Shown: in pieces, positions 1 to 26,400 of the stretch | Layout of the letters: each line of letters begins with the position of its first letter | How positions within the stretch are numbered: the stretch's first letter is position 1 | Source of the DNA: Parapristionchus giblindavisi | Taxonomy: Eukaryota; Nematoda; Chromadorea; Rhabditida; Diplogasteridae | Assembly (NCBI GenBank): GCA_943737045.1 | Contig: CALSFV010000203.1 | Span: 2,159,501-2,223,500 of the forward strand | Length of the DNA: 64,000 bases | Reading direction: 5' to 3' | The notes under the pieces: generated by a model | Told to the model about the DNA's origin: nothing | The model's database searches: none | The model's input: the letters and a program-made list of their open reading frames with translations, nothing else | Program-made: the position numbers and the translations under genes

Positions 1-1628
1 AATTGGATTCGAAATAAACTTTTTATGAAACGTCGCCAATCCTCACCACAATTAAGTTCAACGAACAAAATTGGGCACTTTCCTGATTTTTGGCCCGGGG
101 GAAATTTAGAAAAAATTTTTTTTGCAGAACTTATGTAAATTACCCCGGGCCAAAAAACAGGAAAGTTCCCAAAATATATCAGCGTAAGCCGCTATGCATA
201 TGGTCACCGATAATTTAACGATACGTGGTACACGTTAAGAGACCGGCTCGGTAAGACTCGAGCATTTTGACCCCCTGCCGGACATTCGCCAAGACTTTCG
301 ATCTGGCCCTCAATACTTTCATCATAGACACATACCGGGGGGAGACCGATGAAAGTTATAGTGAAAATTCCCTTAGGCTCAAACCCGGCTCACATGTGCC
401 GCATAAAATAAAAAATTGAAAAATTCATAACTTTTCAATCGTGATAGCTAGGACTTTTATTTCATTTTATTGGTGAATAACATGTCGTGCACCCTTATAA
501 ACACAGCTGAGCAGTAATATCATATCGTTCTGAATATCTTTTTTCGTGTCTGATTTTCAGATTTTTCCTCTTCTATCCTCGTTGAAGAGAGACGGCAAGA
601 ATTGACATAGTACATATTGTAGCCCTGACAATTCTGTGCATGATGGTCACATTCCCTTGAAAATCCAACTTTTCTGAAACATCGAGAATTGCAACTGAAT
701 GTGAGATATTCGTAATTTTCAAAAATCGAAAATTCTTGTAAATCGCAAGAGTTTTAGGTTGCTTTATTATGTCATTTTACTCGTAGTGATGCGCGTATAC
801 TGAAAAAATATACAAATAGACTCAGACGATATTTAAAAAAAAAAATATATTATTATTTTACTTTTTATTTTTTCAACCTGCACATGGAGTCGACCGGCAA
901 GGCAAATTGATTCATAGGGCGGATGGTAGCTGATGCATGTCCGTTTGCGAAAACAACTGGCACGTGAAGAATCGTCGTTTCGCAGATCTAGAATTTATTT
1001 TTTAAATCATCAAACTTGAAAATTTATATGTTTCTTTCATATAACTCGGTTGGAAAGTGGCGTACAGAAACCAAAGGTGTACCATTGTTATCAGTAGGAG
1101 TGAACTGTACTGCACTACCGTAACCGTCAGGAATCGCGAACTAACTTTTTTCAATTTTTTTTAATATTCTCAACCATGACCCGGGGTTCATGGTTGAGAT
1201 TGGCCGAAGTCGAAAAATTCATGATCATTCCAGACCAAATACTATATGCCATTATATCAGCAGTGAGCCAATTTTTATTTTTATGGATACCATTTCCCGA
1301 ACTACCGTAATTTAGCTACCGTACCCTATAATAATGTGGTGAAATTCTCGGATAATTCAGGTGCGTGCATTACAATTACGGTAGTTCTGGTTATGGTATC
1401 CATAAAAATAAAAGTTGGATTACTGTTGATATAATGGCTACTAGTATTTGGTCTGGGATCATCATGAATTTTTCGACCTCAGCCATTCTCAACCATGAAC
1501 CCGGGGTCATGGTTGAGAATTATGGGTCGACTGAAAAAAAGTTAGTTCGTGATTCCTGACGGTTACGGTAGTGCAGTACAGTACACTCCTACTGATAACA
1601 ATGGTACACCTTTGGTTCCTGTACCCCA
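1..1628. repeat. Long repeat, copy 1, left part
   Basis: Nearly identical to 57956-59560. It starts with a small hairpin unit (about 65-175) whose arms contain TTTTTGGCCCGGGG and its complement. From about 850 onward it is the left arm and part of the right arm of a palindrome: the sequence around 1040-1310 recurs inverted at 1330-1625, and the palindrome continues outward at 39414-39640. The right arm is cut at 1628 by the giant element. Copy 2 lacks about 40 bp present near 1290-1330. No plausible host gene lies here; a 64-codon open frame at 1365-1559 recurs in copy 2 only because the DNA is duplicated. Confidence 0.9.
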
Positions 1629-1780
1629 CACTGAGCCAAAAGTTGCTTAGAAATGTCTCAGCTAATTACATTGCTAAGAAGAAGCTCAGCTAAAACGACC
1701 CCTTCATCTTATATTTAAGATGAGACAAAAAAAGCATGACGTTTGCTAAGTTGTTCTTCAGCTAATTGAATAAACGTTCA
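1629..1780 (+). repeat. Outer element left terminal/subterminal region
   Basis: This terminal inverted repeat is followed by several copies of CTCAGCTAA or TTCAGCTAA. It is clearly similar to the left end of the MITE at 14072. In CACTA elements such clustered subterminal motifs bind the element's accessory protein; that role is an inference here. Confidence 0.85.
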
Positions 1781-1965
1781 CTACTTGTACCAACTTGTAT
1801 ACGATTACTTATTTTAATTCAGTACAAGCGCACGTTTGTGCTTCAATATTTGAATTATTTTATTTATTTATTTATTTTATTTTGTGTCATTGATTACAAC
1901 GTACGATTAATAATATGTTTATTGCGAAAACATTTCGTAATTTGTTTGACAAGGCACATTATAGG

Positions 1966-15731
<13,766 letters not shown>

Positions 15732-16414
15732 TTAGAGAACCACCCTATCATTCACAATGTAGTCTTTCCAATTAATTAGTTTGACAGTATATGAGGTCCT
15801 TTTCGTTGTAATTAAATTCCGTATACCTTGTATTGAAAAGTTTGACAGTAAACACAGACGGGGCGGCATTGGACTTGGGGAGAGCCGATAGATTATCTGG
15901 AATGAATTAAATGGATAGAGAGGTAGAGATAGAGAAGTAGATACAAAGGGAGAGGTGTCGAACCATGACACCTCTCCCTTTGAGACCTTCGAGACCATTT
16001 CTATCCCTCTATCTCAAAGTCAAAGTCAAGAAATGGTTCTGGGGAGTAAAGGTGATTGGAGTTATGGGACTCTTGGAGGATCAAGAGACAGTGGTTAATA
16101 TACCAGCATTTAATATTAACATTTAGCGCCGATATACTACAAAAATCAAAGATCAAAAACCTAACTAGAAAAATCAAAGATCAAACTACAAACATTAAAC
16201 ACGGACCGAGAGCATAGGTCGAAAAATGTGTTACAAAGTACCAAGCCTGACCGGATTTTGAAAACCGATAACCTATGGACCTATGGATGTATGTCTCAAT
16301 CTAGTCACTCTTTCGTCACTCAATCTACCCTTCGCATAAATCAATCAATAATCAAAAATCAATCAATAATCAAAGCTACCGTACCCGCCAGATAGTACAC
16401 GACGCTTTCGAGGG

Positions 16415-16535
16415 CGTACAGGTGCAGTGAGAGACGCGAGACGAGTCGGTGGATGTGCGAATGGGCCGAGAGGACAAGGCCTGGCTGAAAACAGCCGTCG
16501 CGCCTCAGGCAATAGATAAATTATTATCATAAAAG
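16415..16535. repeat. Possible LINE 3'-tail or SINE fragment
   Basis: The end CGTCGCGCCTCAGGCAATAG followed by ATAAATTATTAT resembles the 3' end of the LINE at 9480-9510 (CGTTGCGCCTCGGGCGTAGA). The upstream part differs, as in a SINE borrowing a LINE tail. Confidence 0.4.
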
Positions 16536-16638
16536 ACCGGTGATTTTCGGTTTCATCCAGTTCGTATCACTCCATGAAGCACAACGTCAGTGATTCATTC
16601 GTCATAATCATTTCTAGGAGATATTGTATAATTAGTAC

Positions 16639-17485
16639 CGTAATGGAGCTTTCCGTCTCGTTTGCCACTCGGGCGATGTCTTCCAAAAGTCGTCTACCGT
16701 ACCCGACGGTGGCTGCACCAATCGGCATACGCGTGCGCGACAGTGCCTCGGCGTGTAGCTGAACATATAATCGATAATGAGCACTACTGTACTTTGTATT
16801 TATTGATTTTTGTGTCGATATACCGAAACATTTGGCAACAAATAAGCCTAAAGAAGAGTGCGTAGAAATTAATAAATAATATTTTCTGCTAAAAGACAAT
16901 GAAATCTACGATTGATCTAGCAATCCGATCTAAATATTCCGTGAAACATTGAGTCAGCAAGTTGTGCATGCGACAAAATGAACGCAAAATACGATAAGTA
17001 ATACGATACAGTTTCAGTTTTCTACATAAGATACGACAAATGAAAATGTAAAAATGTACGAATAGAAGTATAGTATAAGTGTATGCACATTAGATCCAAA
17101 ATTGTAAGATGTGAACTTTAATAATAAGATGCTATATAAATGACTGAAGCAATAATATATACCTCCTTTCCATTATCGCCGAGCGCGTTCGCTTCGGTTA
17201 CCGTAGCAGAGAGCGTGACACGGCTTACTGTAATCAAGAACGATATTACAGTAACCGTATGAAAATGCAAATATGATTGTAAACATACTTTCCCTGACCC
17301 TCCAAACAAAAAATAAATGCAATACTGCCATTTTAAAATTTAAAAAAAAAGTAATCAATAAATAGATACCATCGGTAGCCTTCAGTCCCAGAGTCTCTTC
17401 CCTAGCTGTCTCCCACTTCTCACCCTCGCCCATTCGAGTGCGGTCGATAACGAAACATCGCAGGGACTTCTTTTTCTGAATATTG

Positions 17486-17527
<42 letters not shown>

Positions 17528-18400
17528 GTTGATCGATTGGTTGTTTACAATTTTTATATACGCGGGATTTTATCGACTATCAATGCTTAAACCTGATAAC
17601 AGTAAAAAATCTCGATGTGCCATCCCTATTCATACTCCAGCCACTTGCATGTTTCACTCTCTTCTCATGTACCAAAGATACCTTCAGGACTTCGATATAA
17701 ACTCGTCTAGAGCTCAAATTAAAGGGAAAAAACCGAAATGTGACAAACCGACGCATCCTTGACGTGGGCGAACACCAGTAGTAGATTGGCGCTATCCGCT
17801 CCGATAGCACGCACTCCCTCGCAAATCAGCGTACCGTCCAGACCCGATGCCGAACTACCGTGCACCTCACATGAGGAGGACAGAGAACTGCAAGGATGAT
17901 ATCGATTGGTTATCAATAACTGATCTACCCTAAATTTGGATAGCTACGATCGATAGGAAAAATTGCTCGTCAAATATATCAAACCAGACAAACAAATCGA
18001 ACCAGATTCCTCATAACTATATTCAAGTGAGTATAAAATTGTTTCTATTTTTAAAGGTTTTTTCCAGTTTTTCAAATCACACACTGCGAAAAGGGTTTTA
18101 AAAAATCACTATAGCCGGGCTTTCAACGAAAAAAAACGCAAGACACGGCCAGGCTTCGTAGTCTGTAATGTACTTTGGACCTATGAAATCGATAACTACA
18201 GTAACCATGCACAACTACCGTACCCCAATGCAGTCGGGAAGGCGATAGCAGGACGGCACTTGCCCGAGGCGATCGCTGATAGATATCTGAATATATTGAT
18301 TACTGATATACGATATAATCAATAATTCTACCGTAACCGCAACGTACTTCTCCTTCTGCGCTTCGGTACCGTACAACATGAGCAGAGTGGACACCATGTG
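16639..18400 (-). pseudogene. Partial acyl-CoA dehydrogenase gene (antisense cargo)
   Basis: Six minus-strand exons chain in phase: about 18400-18348, 18286-18224, 17887-17764, 17475-17370, 17227-17163 and 16758-16639. They give the order expected of the acyl-CoA dehydrogenase family: YGTEAQKEK with YLSAIASGK, a DG...ADSANLLLVFAH beta-domain segment, CFVIDRTRMGEG...LGLKATD, then ANALGDNGKE, and the start of the C-terminal helical domain (GYGRRLLEDIA). The family oxidises acyl-CoA thioesters with FAD. No stop appears in these exons, but the N-terminal domain and most of the C-terminal domain are missing. The 5' side is cut near a 28-bp direct duplication (18408-18463). It lies antisense between the outer element's two genes, which suggests DNA-level capture. 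Confidence 0.7.
17486..17528. repeat. (TTA)n microsatellite
   Basis: About 14 TTA units next to an exon of the dehydrogenase fragment. Confidence 0.95.
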
Positions 18401-18585
18401 GGTTACGGTAGTGTGTGAGGTGATTGACCAATCGACTCTCGTGTGTGAGGTGATTGACCAATCGACTCCTTATCACGTAGTATAGGACAGACGTAGACGA
18501 CCAAGAGTGATCTACAATACAGCATTATATTATTGATTGATTCTATGAGCTCTGTAACTATCAAGCAATAATAAAACACACTTAC

Positions 18586-18710
18586 ATTGCCATAGTTGGG
18601 GTAGGTCTCGAATGGCGGTTCAGCCTTTGATGGAGGGAGGACAATCAATCGATAATACTTTCTTGTTGAGACCCGAATCACGATCAAGATTCGAGATGTT
18701 GAGAAGGTGA
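18586..18710 (-). pseudogene. Cadherin-repeat fragment, frameshifted
   Basis: A minus-strand exon with good splice borders reads NLDRDSGLNKK in one frame and KYYRLIVLPPSKAEPPFETY in the next, the usual cadherin pattern LDRE...Y.L.V interrupted by a shift near 18650. It lies in the outer element, antisense, next to the dehydrogenase fragment. Confidence 0.55.
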
Positions 18711-19107
18711 CTATAAAATGAAACACGTGAACTGTCAGAAGAAGTTTGATAGCGTTATACTGTCAAAAATATGGCTAAACTTAAAAGATCAGATTGTGCA
18801 TTTCTAGGGTTTAGATAGAGTGTGCATGTGAGGTCTTGTCAATAGTGAGCAACACACATACATACAAGAATATGAATAGAACACGCTACATCAATTCAAC
18901 AAGTTTTTGTTGGCTTTTTAACAAACGAATATCTTTCTATTATTAACTATTCGGATTAGATTCAGACTACCGACAATTCCGAGCAAAATTCGAATGATAC
19001 AAATCATTCGTGCGACGCCGATTGAACGGGTTCAAAACCCATGAACAGAGCCTATATGAAACAACAAAAACTAATCAATAAATGAGTCAATATCAATCAA
19101 TCGATAC

Positions 19108-19224
19108 CTGAGTAGATTCTTCAAAGTTCTAATACATCCAGTGAGTGGATCAATAGTACATTCGCCATTTCTTTCAGCAAGACTATAATAACCTCTCCAT
19201 TCACTCCCGAATCTGCATCTGATG
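19108..19224 (-). pseudogene. Cadherin-repeat fragment, frameshifted
   Basis: The minus-strand exon reads ASDADSGVNGEV and then, after a one-base shift, YSLAERNGECTIDPLTG. DxDxGxNG and IDPxTGxI are diagnostic calcium-binding motifs of cadherin repeats. A one-nucleotide loss in a T run near 19190 explains the break. It probably comes from the same donor gene as 18586-18710. Confidence 0.7.
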
Positions 19225-19324
19225 CTACACAACGCGAGTGAATAGAATACACTGAAATGAGGGATTGAATAATAAAGATCAAAGATGAAAGATCACTACA
19301 TCCGTAAGCTATTTACACTATGGC

Positions 19325-19457
19325 ATGGCGAGAATAATGGCAAAAATCGCTCACAACATGAAAACGAATTAGCCAAAATTCACTCAAAGATGAAATTTTG
19401 CGTCCCACCCACTCGATTTTAATTTCAAGCGGCAAAGCTTGCCCACGTATGGTCATA
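19325..19457. repeat. MITE, CCATACGTGGGC family
   Basis: It shares GCCAAAATTCACTCAAA, GTCCCACCCACTCGATTT and a GCCCACGTATGGT end with sequences at 22298-22473 and 30917-31063. Confidence 0.65.
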
Positions 19458-19589
19458 GGAATATTCATACATTGTAAGTATCATATACTTTCACTTATCT
19501 AACATGTCTCACAAATTCTGAACCACATATGAATTAGAATCGAAGAAGCATAGAAAAAAATGACTGAAGACAATCAATAACATACGTAC

Positions 19590-19735
19590 CTTCCCTCGAT
19601 CAGACCTCTCCATGAAGTGATTTAAAATTGTGCTTTGTCGTGACCGATAGCATTGATAAAAGCCGAACGACGAAGACGCAAGAGCTGTGACCATATGGGA
19701 GTCTGGAATAAAACTGAGGTCATTGTTGACTGAAC
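19590..19735 (-). other. Antisense exon-like block, unidentified
   Basis: It is open on the minus strand between a TTCTGTTCAG acceptor and a GTACGT donor. The product is not recognised. Confidence 0.3.
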
Positions 19736-20457
19736 AGAATATGTACATGGACGAAAATACCAATCGTAAAACAACTTTTACGATTGTAAAACGAACATAA
19801 GGAGTGTAAAAACAGTGTTACATCAATCGGTGAAGAGCATGCCGGAGTAGGTAATGTGAAGACAAGACATGGTCTGACAACGTAACATGAATCAAGATGC
19901 AAAACGGACAACTGATGAGTTCATAAACATGGAACCTTAAGATAACATCAAGCGAGATAGCGAGCGAGATCGGCGCGTGTACACTACTGTGTTTAGCAGA
20001 CAGCACAAACAGTCGTTTGTTGCAGCGCTACCAAGAAAACGCGAGAAGCGCCACGATTGGTTTTCGTTTTCGTTTTCGTTTTCGAGCGTGAATTTCTCAT
20101 TTGCGTTGCTGAAAAGCTACAAGAGTAAACGTCCTCGTGAACAGATCGGAGACGGCGGTGTTCTAACGCGCGCACGAAATACAAGCAATTGAGCAGATTG
20201 ATACAAAGGTAGTTTCGAGCGGAACAATTAAAAGTGAATCCAATTCGAAGGCAAGTTATCGATTGATTTTTGTCTTATTTTGACTCTTACAACGATTATC
20301 AGAATTATACACTTTCCTCATTTTTTTTTTCAACACACTTTTTTTTTGGAAATCTTCCAATTTTCCAAGTTTTCCGAAATTCGTTTCAGTTTTCTTGAGG
20401 CGTTTTTGCATACAATTAAGACCAACGATAATTGTTTGTTACAGATCGTCATCGGTC

Positions 20458-23400
20458 ATGGATGAGGATGAGGCTCGTCGTCAAGCAATGTATAATGCTC
20501 TCTCTGTGGCTGAGAATCCAGTTAGTTCTTTCATTTAAAAACTTTAATAATGCTCGAATTCTTTTTTTTTGCTAATCGCTACTTTACCATGCTGTGCGAT
20601 CACGTCATTTCGTTTACTTTAACGCATTCCTTTCAAGGATGCGGGTGGTCCATACACACAGAGAAAAAAGTGTTAAATGAAAATCGCCGTGCGTGCGAGC
20701 GCTATTTTAACACCTATGGTCTGTTAAATATAACACTAAGAAGTGTTAAATATAACACTTTTTCAGGTGCGCTCCCGGTACAGCCCTTAGGTGTTATATT
20801 GAAGACTCACAGGGTGTACTATAACAAAATACTCATATGTTGTAATTTTATTGAATTTTACTATTTATTGTATTTATTTTGTTTACATATTTGTGATAAA
20901 ACTAATTTATTATTTGTTAGCTATCGTGTGCAAGCATTGAATCGATATTTCAAACCAAATTACAGGTGATGGCCATTCGCTGTCCAGTCCTTGAATGTAC
21001 TGAAGCTCTTCGAGATATTTCAGCTGTGAAAGTCCATTTCCGTTTTGCACACGAAATTCATCCACCATCTAAATTAGTGTGCAAGTCATGTAGATTTTTC
21101 CCATCGTATTCATCTCTAGTAACTTGGGCTCGTCATGAGAAGCAGTTCCATTCTGAGAATGATACAAGTTAGTTATATAATGTTAGAGAAAAATATTAAT
21201 GCTAAAATATTATAAAAAAAGGTATGTCGTGAGCACTGTATAAATGTTTCCAAAGCAGGGTTACGTTAGATGAGGCTTTTCAATATCAATTAACGTGTGT
21301 ATGTGTATCAGCTTGTGCAGCAAATCAATATTCTTCAACATATTTCTTGTCCTTTAATCTTTTATTTGATACCAAAGAATCACTAAAGTCTAGTACCGTC
21401 AAAACGAAAAAAAGTGAAACAAAATTTGACAAAAGTTCACAAGATTCCCTGTTTGAGCATTTTCACGATCTTGATGATGTATTATCTAAGGTGTTTCATT
21501 GTGGATGTGTTGGCCCAATACAGTTATGCACGACAAAAGTGAAAAAATTAATCGGGAACGCTCCACAGCAGAATTGGTATACTGTAGCATACTGTAGAAT
21601 CTTACTGTAAAACTGCTGCAATCGAGCTTTTTTCGTCTAATAATGGTTATATATAGCATTACCTGACTTCCTATAGCGAATTTGCACTGTTTGGAAAGAT
21701 CAGGCTGCAAAAGTGGTATACTGTAGAAAATCCTACCGTATACCAGTTTCACAAAATAGCGTTCACAGTGATTTATTTCAAAATTATTCTTCACAGGTAA
21801 ATTAGGCATGCTCAGAGATGCTCAAATACCCTATTATCTAATAAAAACTAGCAACCCCATTTAGATATCATGATTCAAAATTTTCAAAATCTTGTGAACT
21901 TTTGTCAAAATTTTTCAAAAATTTTGACAAATGTTTCACTTTTTTTCTCGTTTTGACGGTATATTTAGCACAATAACAATGAAAGAAATATAATAGTATA
22001 GCATGGGGAACAGTGATTCGACAGAAAAGGGTGGAAATGTATTTATTCAATAATAAATCTTAGAATGATGGGCTGAAATAAGGCAACTTATATCACCCTT
22101 CTAAAGAATACACTAATATAGATAGAAATTATTCAAAATGAAATTTATATGCTGGCGAGAATCAATAATCATCCACTCGATGACATCAGAAACGCATTCT
22201 TCGAGCACGCCTGAAAGCACTCCGATCATGTCCATTGACAGAATACCATTAGCGAAAGCATTTAAAAAAACATAATGTATTGTATTAGCATTTAAAACCA
22301 TACGTGGGTAACCTTTGCCGCTGGGAATTCAAATCGGGTGGGTGGGACGCGCAATATTTCATGTTTGAGTGAGTTTTGGCTAAATCATTTTCATTTTTGA
22401 GCCAATTGTGCCTTGATCGGGTGGGTTCCTGCCGCTAGCTGCAATTCCGCCCACGTGCGTCTTCGACCATACCTTGGGCGCGTCTCCAGGTTGCATCTTG
22501 CGAATGACCGAGATCCATCAATTGGGACTGCAAATATAAAGCATACTTACAATAAATCATTCGCTAAGCCAACCATACCATAGCTACTAAATCAATAATC
22601 ACCGATACAGTAACCCTTCAAGTAAATCAATAATCACCGATAACGTAACCATAACATTCAATCAATAATTACCTATACCGTAACCCTACCGCTAAACCAA
22701 TTATCACCGATACCGTAACCCTTCAAGTAAATCAATAATCACCGATACCATAAACATACCACTAAATCAATACCGTACCGCACCGTATACCGTGACTCTA
22801 CCCCCCCCATACCTTGTCATTGGCCGAGGTCGCATGGGTCTCCATGTCGAGCAGCTGTTTGAGCTTCTTCAGCATGAGCAGGGTGGTGTTCTGCACCACC
22901 AGGCAGCAGTCCTTGGGCGAGTTCTTGATCAGCTCCATCAGCGTCTCGAAGGCTGCCAGACGCAGGTTCGACTGGTTTCTGTGGGCTCTGCAATAGTGTT
23001 TAAATTTCAATATTAATAATAATAATACAAAATAGAGTGAAGGTACAGATAAAAATACTATGTCACAAATGTCATATTTGTTAATTTAGAGAAAGAATCA
23101 AAGAGTGACGGTTTTATCCAACTTAACTTGTGGAAGTCATGTTTCGCAATCTTTTCAAAGCACCCGCACTCTGTCCTCTGTGCTCAAGCTCACCGCGTAG
23201 AGCGGATTCTACCGCCTACTTTTTGCGAAAAGGAAAAAAAAACACTCCTCCTTTTACACACTCTCTCGCTTGTCCTTCCTTTCTTTTCGTGACCTTTAAA
23301 CATACCTGTCAGTGGTCTTGATCAGCTCCTGTATCATGGGCTCGAAGCAGGGCGAGAGAACGAAGGAGTCGGGCTAATCCGAGCTATCCGTGCCATTCGA

Positions 23401-26400
23401 GCACGCTTGATCGTACGCGGCCTTGGTCAGTGATATGATAGCCTACAATCGAGGTAGAGATCAAAGATCAAAGTACAGATAACAAAGATCAAAGATCAAA
23501 CTTCGATAGTGTTACTTACCCAGCACACATTCGAGGCCATTCTGGGCTCCTGATGCAAGGCGCCCGATATGGCAGGAAGTAGACCATGAAGAATAAATAA
23601 ATAAATATTAATATTTATTCAGATTTAAAAATCAATAAATATATGACAATCAATCAATAATAGACAACTACCGTACCGATAGCACTGCGGGTCTCGTCAC
23701 GACATCTCCACACGTCTCGCACATTCGACCAATAGTCCAGGCGGTAGTTTCCTGACAAAGATCAAAGATCAAATTGGAACTATGCTTTTTCTACCGTATA
23801 TATCTATTGTTGTTTAAAAAAAATGCCGTCCCTCTACTTGGTTATATGCAATTTCGTTTCCCAGCATAGGTGGCAGCGCTCGAAACAGACCATACTCATA
23901 TTTCTTTATTTAAATTATATATTTATTTACTTATATTTATTTATTTATATGATATATACTTATCAGTATATGAGGATGATTCGTGAATTGACTGTACTAA
24001 ATTTCAACACCACTTCTTCTAGTTCTATTTCTACCATGTTGTAATTATCCCTCAAAACCTACATTCGAGTCGGACATGGCCTGAATGAGCGGCGGTAGAG
24101 CTTGCTCGACGAGGGGCACGAGCTTGACTGGGTCGGGACCATCGACGATTGAACTGAAAATATCAATCAATAAATACTAGGGAGTTACAGTAATAGCCGT
24201 TCCGGTACTAGAGTAATTGCACATAGATCAATCAATATACGGGATCTCACAAAAGTTCAAAAATCAAAGATCGAACGATTTTTAGCACATCCTCGCAATG
24301 CTACAGCTTACTTAATCGAGTACTACATCGGTTACTGTAAACAATCTGGGGTTACTGTAAGATGACAAGTACATGATGGGATACTGCAGCTAGGATGGGA
24401 TACTGTAAATGGAAGGGATACTGTAACTAGGATGGGATACTATAATTAGGATGGGATATAGTAGATGGAAGGGATACTGTAACTAGGATGGGATATAGTA
24501 GATGGAAGGGATACTGTAACTAGGATGGGATACTGTAGATGGAATGGATCAGGGCACATACAGAACTACACCGATTCAGATCGAAAATCATAGGTAGGGA
24601 CATTTACTAACATTTACAAAGACTCGTGACAAACACATCGTCGAAATGCTACTGCTTACTTAATCGAGTACTAAATCGGTTACTGTAAACAATCCGAGGT
24701 TACTGTTTTTTTAAAGATGACAAGTACAAAATATCAGCAACATTACGACGATAGTACAATGCGCTACAGCACTATTAGGATGGTTGACTATGATACCTTT
24801 TGTCTTATCCAGAAGTGGAAAGTGCGCAAAGTATCTCCGAGACCAAAGGCGGCAGTGGCATCAGTACAACTCATCTGAACAAATAAATAAATTAATAAAG
24901 CAATAATACGAGAATCCTATGGCAACTGAGTAACCAACTACATGAATTCACTCATTTTTTTCGTTGATTTAGTCGAGGCAATAGAATCGGGAAAAATAAA
25001 ATATTTAATTAATTAAAAAAGATTTATTTCTGCAATGAATAATAAAGAACAATTTTTTTTCAGGAAATGATATAGACATGAACGATGTTGATGATCATAT
25101 GGAAATAGATGATAATTACGATCCTCCGACTATATCACACCATTCCAATGTTCCTCAATTCACTCCTGCTCAAGAGGCTCCTCCACCTATGTTATGGGAA
25201 ACCGTCCAATCGATTAGCTCGCTTATCGATTATTTCCTACTTAACAAATCAATTGGAATGATTGAGAATGATGTTGATTTACTTGTAAAAACTTTGAGAG
25301 ATGTTGTTACGACAGTATCAGAGGTGTCTCGCGAGGCAACTAAGGAAGACCTCATAAAGATACTAGAACAAGTAGAGTTGGAGATAGATGAGTATGGATC
25401 AACATATAGAAGAAAGAAAAAAATGGAAAACATTGATATGTATATCAAACCGGAAGCAAGACAAATGGGAACAGTGTCAGTTGAGACAAGAAACAAAGTA
25501 TGTTCTAACTGGCATCATGTTATTCAATAATTAATAATTAATAACAATAATATACCAGAGTCCATGAATATTTATTTTAGGATGGAACAACTACGAGAAA
25601 CGATGAGCCCGTTCTATTCTATGAATTTCCGATGAAGAAGAGTATTGAGGCTGCATTAAAGATGGAAGGGGTTAGCCAAACAAAATTAATGTTTCAACAA
25701 TAACTCATAGCAAAATCGATAATCTAAAGTATTCGGATTATCGATTTTACTTAACTTGTCCCACTTCTACGGTATTCTGTCCAGAATATTGTATAGCTGC
25801 CAACTTTTTTTCATATACAGTACACTGCTTAAAGTAGTTCATGGTAAATGACTGTATTCAGTATCATATTTACCGTATCCAATGCCTACAGTAACACGTT
25901 GGCAGATGCACTATTTCAATACAGTAATATATTACATGCAACAAAAGGAAAAAAAATAAGTGCAACATTAATTTAAAATAGAAATATTAAGGTAATGGAT
26001 CACCTTACAACTCCGCATTCATCTGATGGCCGATTCAGGAGCATCAAAGATGGTCGGATGTACTCTGAAGCCAAGAAATTGTTGAAGGTTGATATTGATT
26101 TTGCGAAATAAATATTAATTCATTATAATAAAGAAGGATGAGATATTGGTACCAGTAAATTTATATGTGGACGATGCGTGTCCCGGATCATCCATTGGAC
26201 ACAAATCATCTGCATACAATATATCCTACACACACTTCTCTATTGGATCTCTCCCATTCCATATGACTTCAAACCAAAGGTACAGTAACCATGATTTCCA
26301 TTAAAAAGGAACAAAAACTATCATTCACTTAAGGAACAAATTCCCTCTTGTCATTGGCTATTCTCGTGATTTTGGTGCTTATCAATATAAACCAATTCAT

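Noticed and set aside
20550..20969. 139-codon frame upstream of the inner transposase
   Set aside because: It reads through the terminal repeat and the flanking intron; no splice or domain support.
24370..24550. Possible CRISPR-like array
   Set aside because: Repeats are irregular TACTGTA minisatellite units without unique spacers, in a eukaryotic intron.
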